A DNA stretch of 5,126 nt, from NCBI GenBank assembly GCA_039182715.1, contig JBCDBY010000315.1:1-5126 (forward strand), read 5' to 3'. Shown here in pieces: positions 5,093-5,126 of the stretch (positions are counted from its first letter, which is position 1; each line of letters begins with the position of its first letter). This DNA is from JBCDBY01 sp039182715. GTDB lineage: Bacteria; Planctomycetota; PLA2. Below the pieces are notes generated by a model. That model ran no database searches and was not told where the DNA came from. It saw only the letters and a list, made by a program, of their open reading frames with translations. The translations under genes and the position numbers were made by a program.

Positions 5093-5126
5093 TATCGGCC
5101 CCCGGGCCGTCTCGACTTGGGCCTCG

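Noticed and set aside
5092..5099. GCCGATAG on the minus strand, resembling the sigma-28 -10 box (GCCGATAA), upstream of the FGE-fold gene
   Set aside because: It overlaps the Shine-Dalgarno sequence, so a transcript started from it would lack its ribosome binding site, and no TAAAG-like -35 lies at the right distance.

Overview
The window is GC-rich bacterial DNA with five protein genes. One is on the plus strand (134-670) and four are on the minus strand. The organism is most likely a planctomycete or a similar high-GC environmental bacterium. This is an inference from the flagellar-type sigma factor, whose sequence resembles planctomycete FliA, and from the mix of ExbD-like, secreted gluzincin-like and zinc-ribbon/FGE-fold proteins. 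It is not proven, and another GC-rich phylum is possible.

Layout, left to right. Positions 1-133 show no supportable gene. An ExbD/TolR-like membrane protein (134-670, plus) ends convergently against a small predicted lipoprotein (696-1121, minus), with a hairpin in the 25-base gap. The lipoprotein lies 5 bases downstream of a secreted gluzincin-like protein (1127-2290, minus), so the two look like one operon. That operon appears to start from its own promoter, placed so close to the ATG that the message would be leaderless. Next comes a clear intrinsic terminator (2326-2354) for the FliA/WhiG-family sigma factor gene (2384-3172, minus). At the far right is a 516-residue membrane-anchored zinc-ribbon/FGE-fold protein (3530-5080, minus).

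The main result is in the 357-base gap between the FGE-fold gene and the sigma factor gene. On the minus strand it contains a well-matched cyclic di-GMP-I (GEMM-I) riboswitch aptamer at 3304-3409. A strong intrinsic terminator with a seven-T tail follows at 3245-3285, and then a 72-base leader with a good ribosome binding site leads into the sigma gene. The 5' strand of aptamer helix P1 and the 5' arm of the terminator share a near-identical nine-base sequence (GGGATTCGG and GGGTTTCGG). The P1 3' strand could therefore pair with either one, which is the usual logic of a transcription-terminating switch. The arrangement predicts that c-di-GMP stabilises P1, lets the terminator form and shuts off the sigma factor. 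This would put the sigma regulon (probably motility) under direct second-messenger control at the RNA level.

Several proteins are versions of known folds that lack key residues. The gluzincin-like protein has HNVAH where HExxH is expected. The FGE-fold protein lacks the active-site cysteines of true formylglycine-generating enzyme. The ExbD-like protein has Gly where the proton-coupling transmembrane Asp should be.
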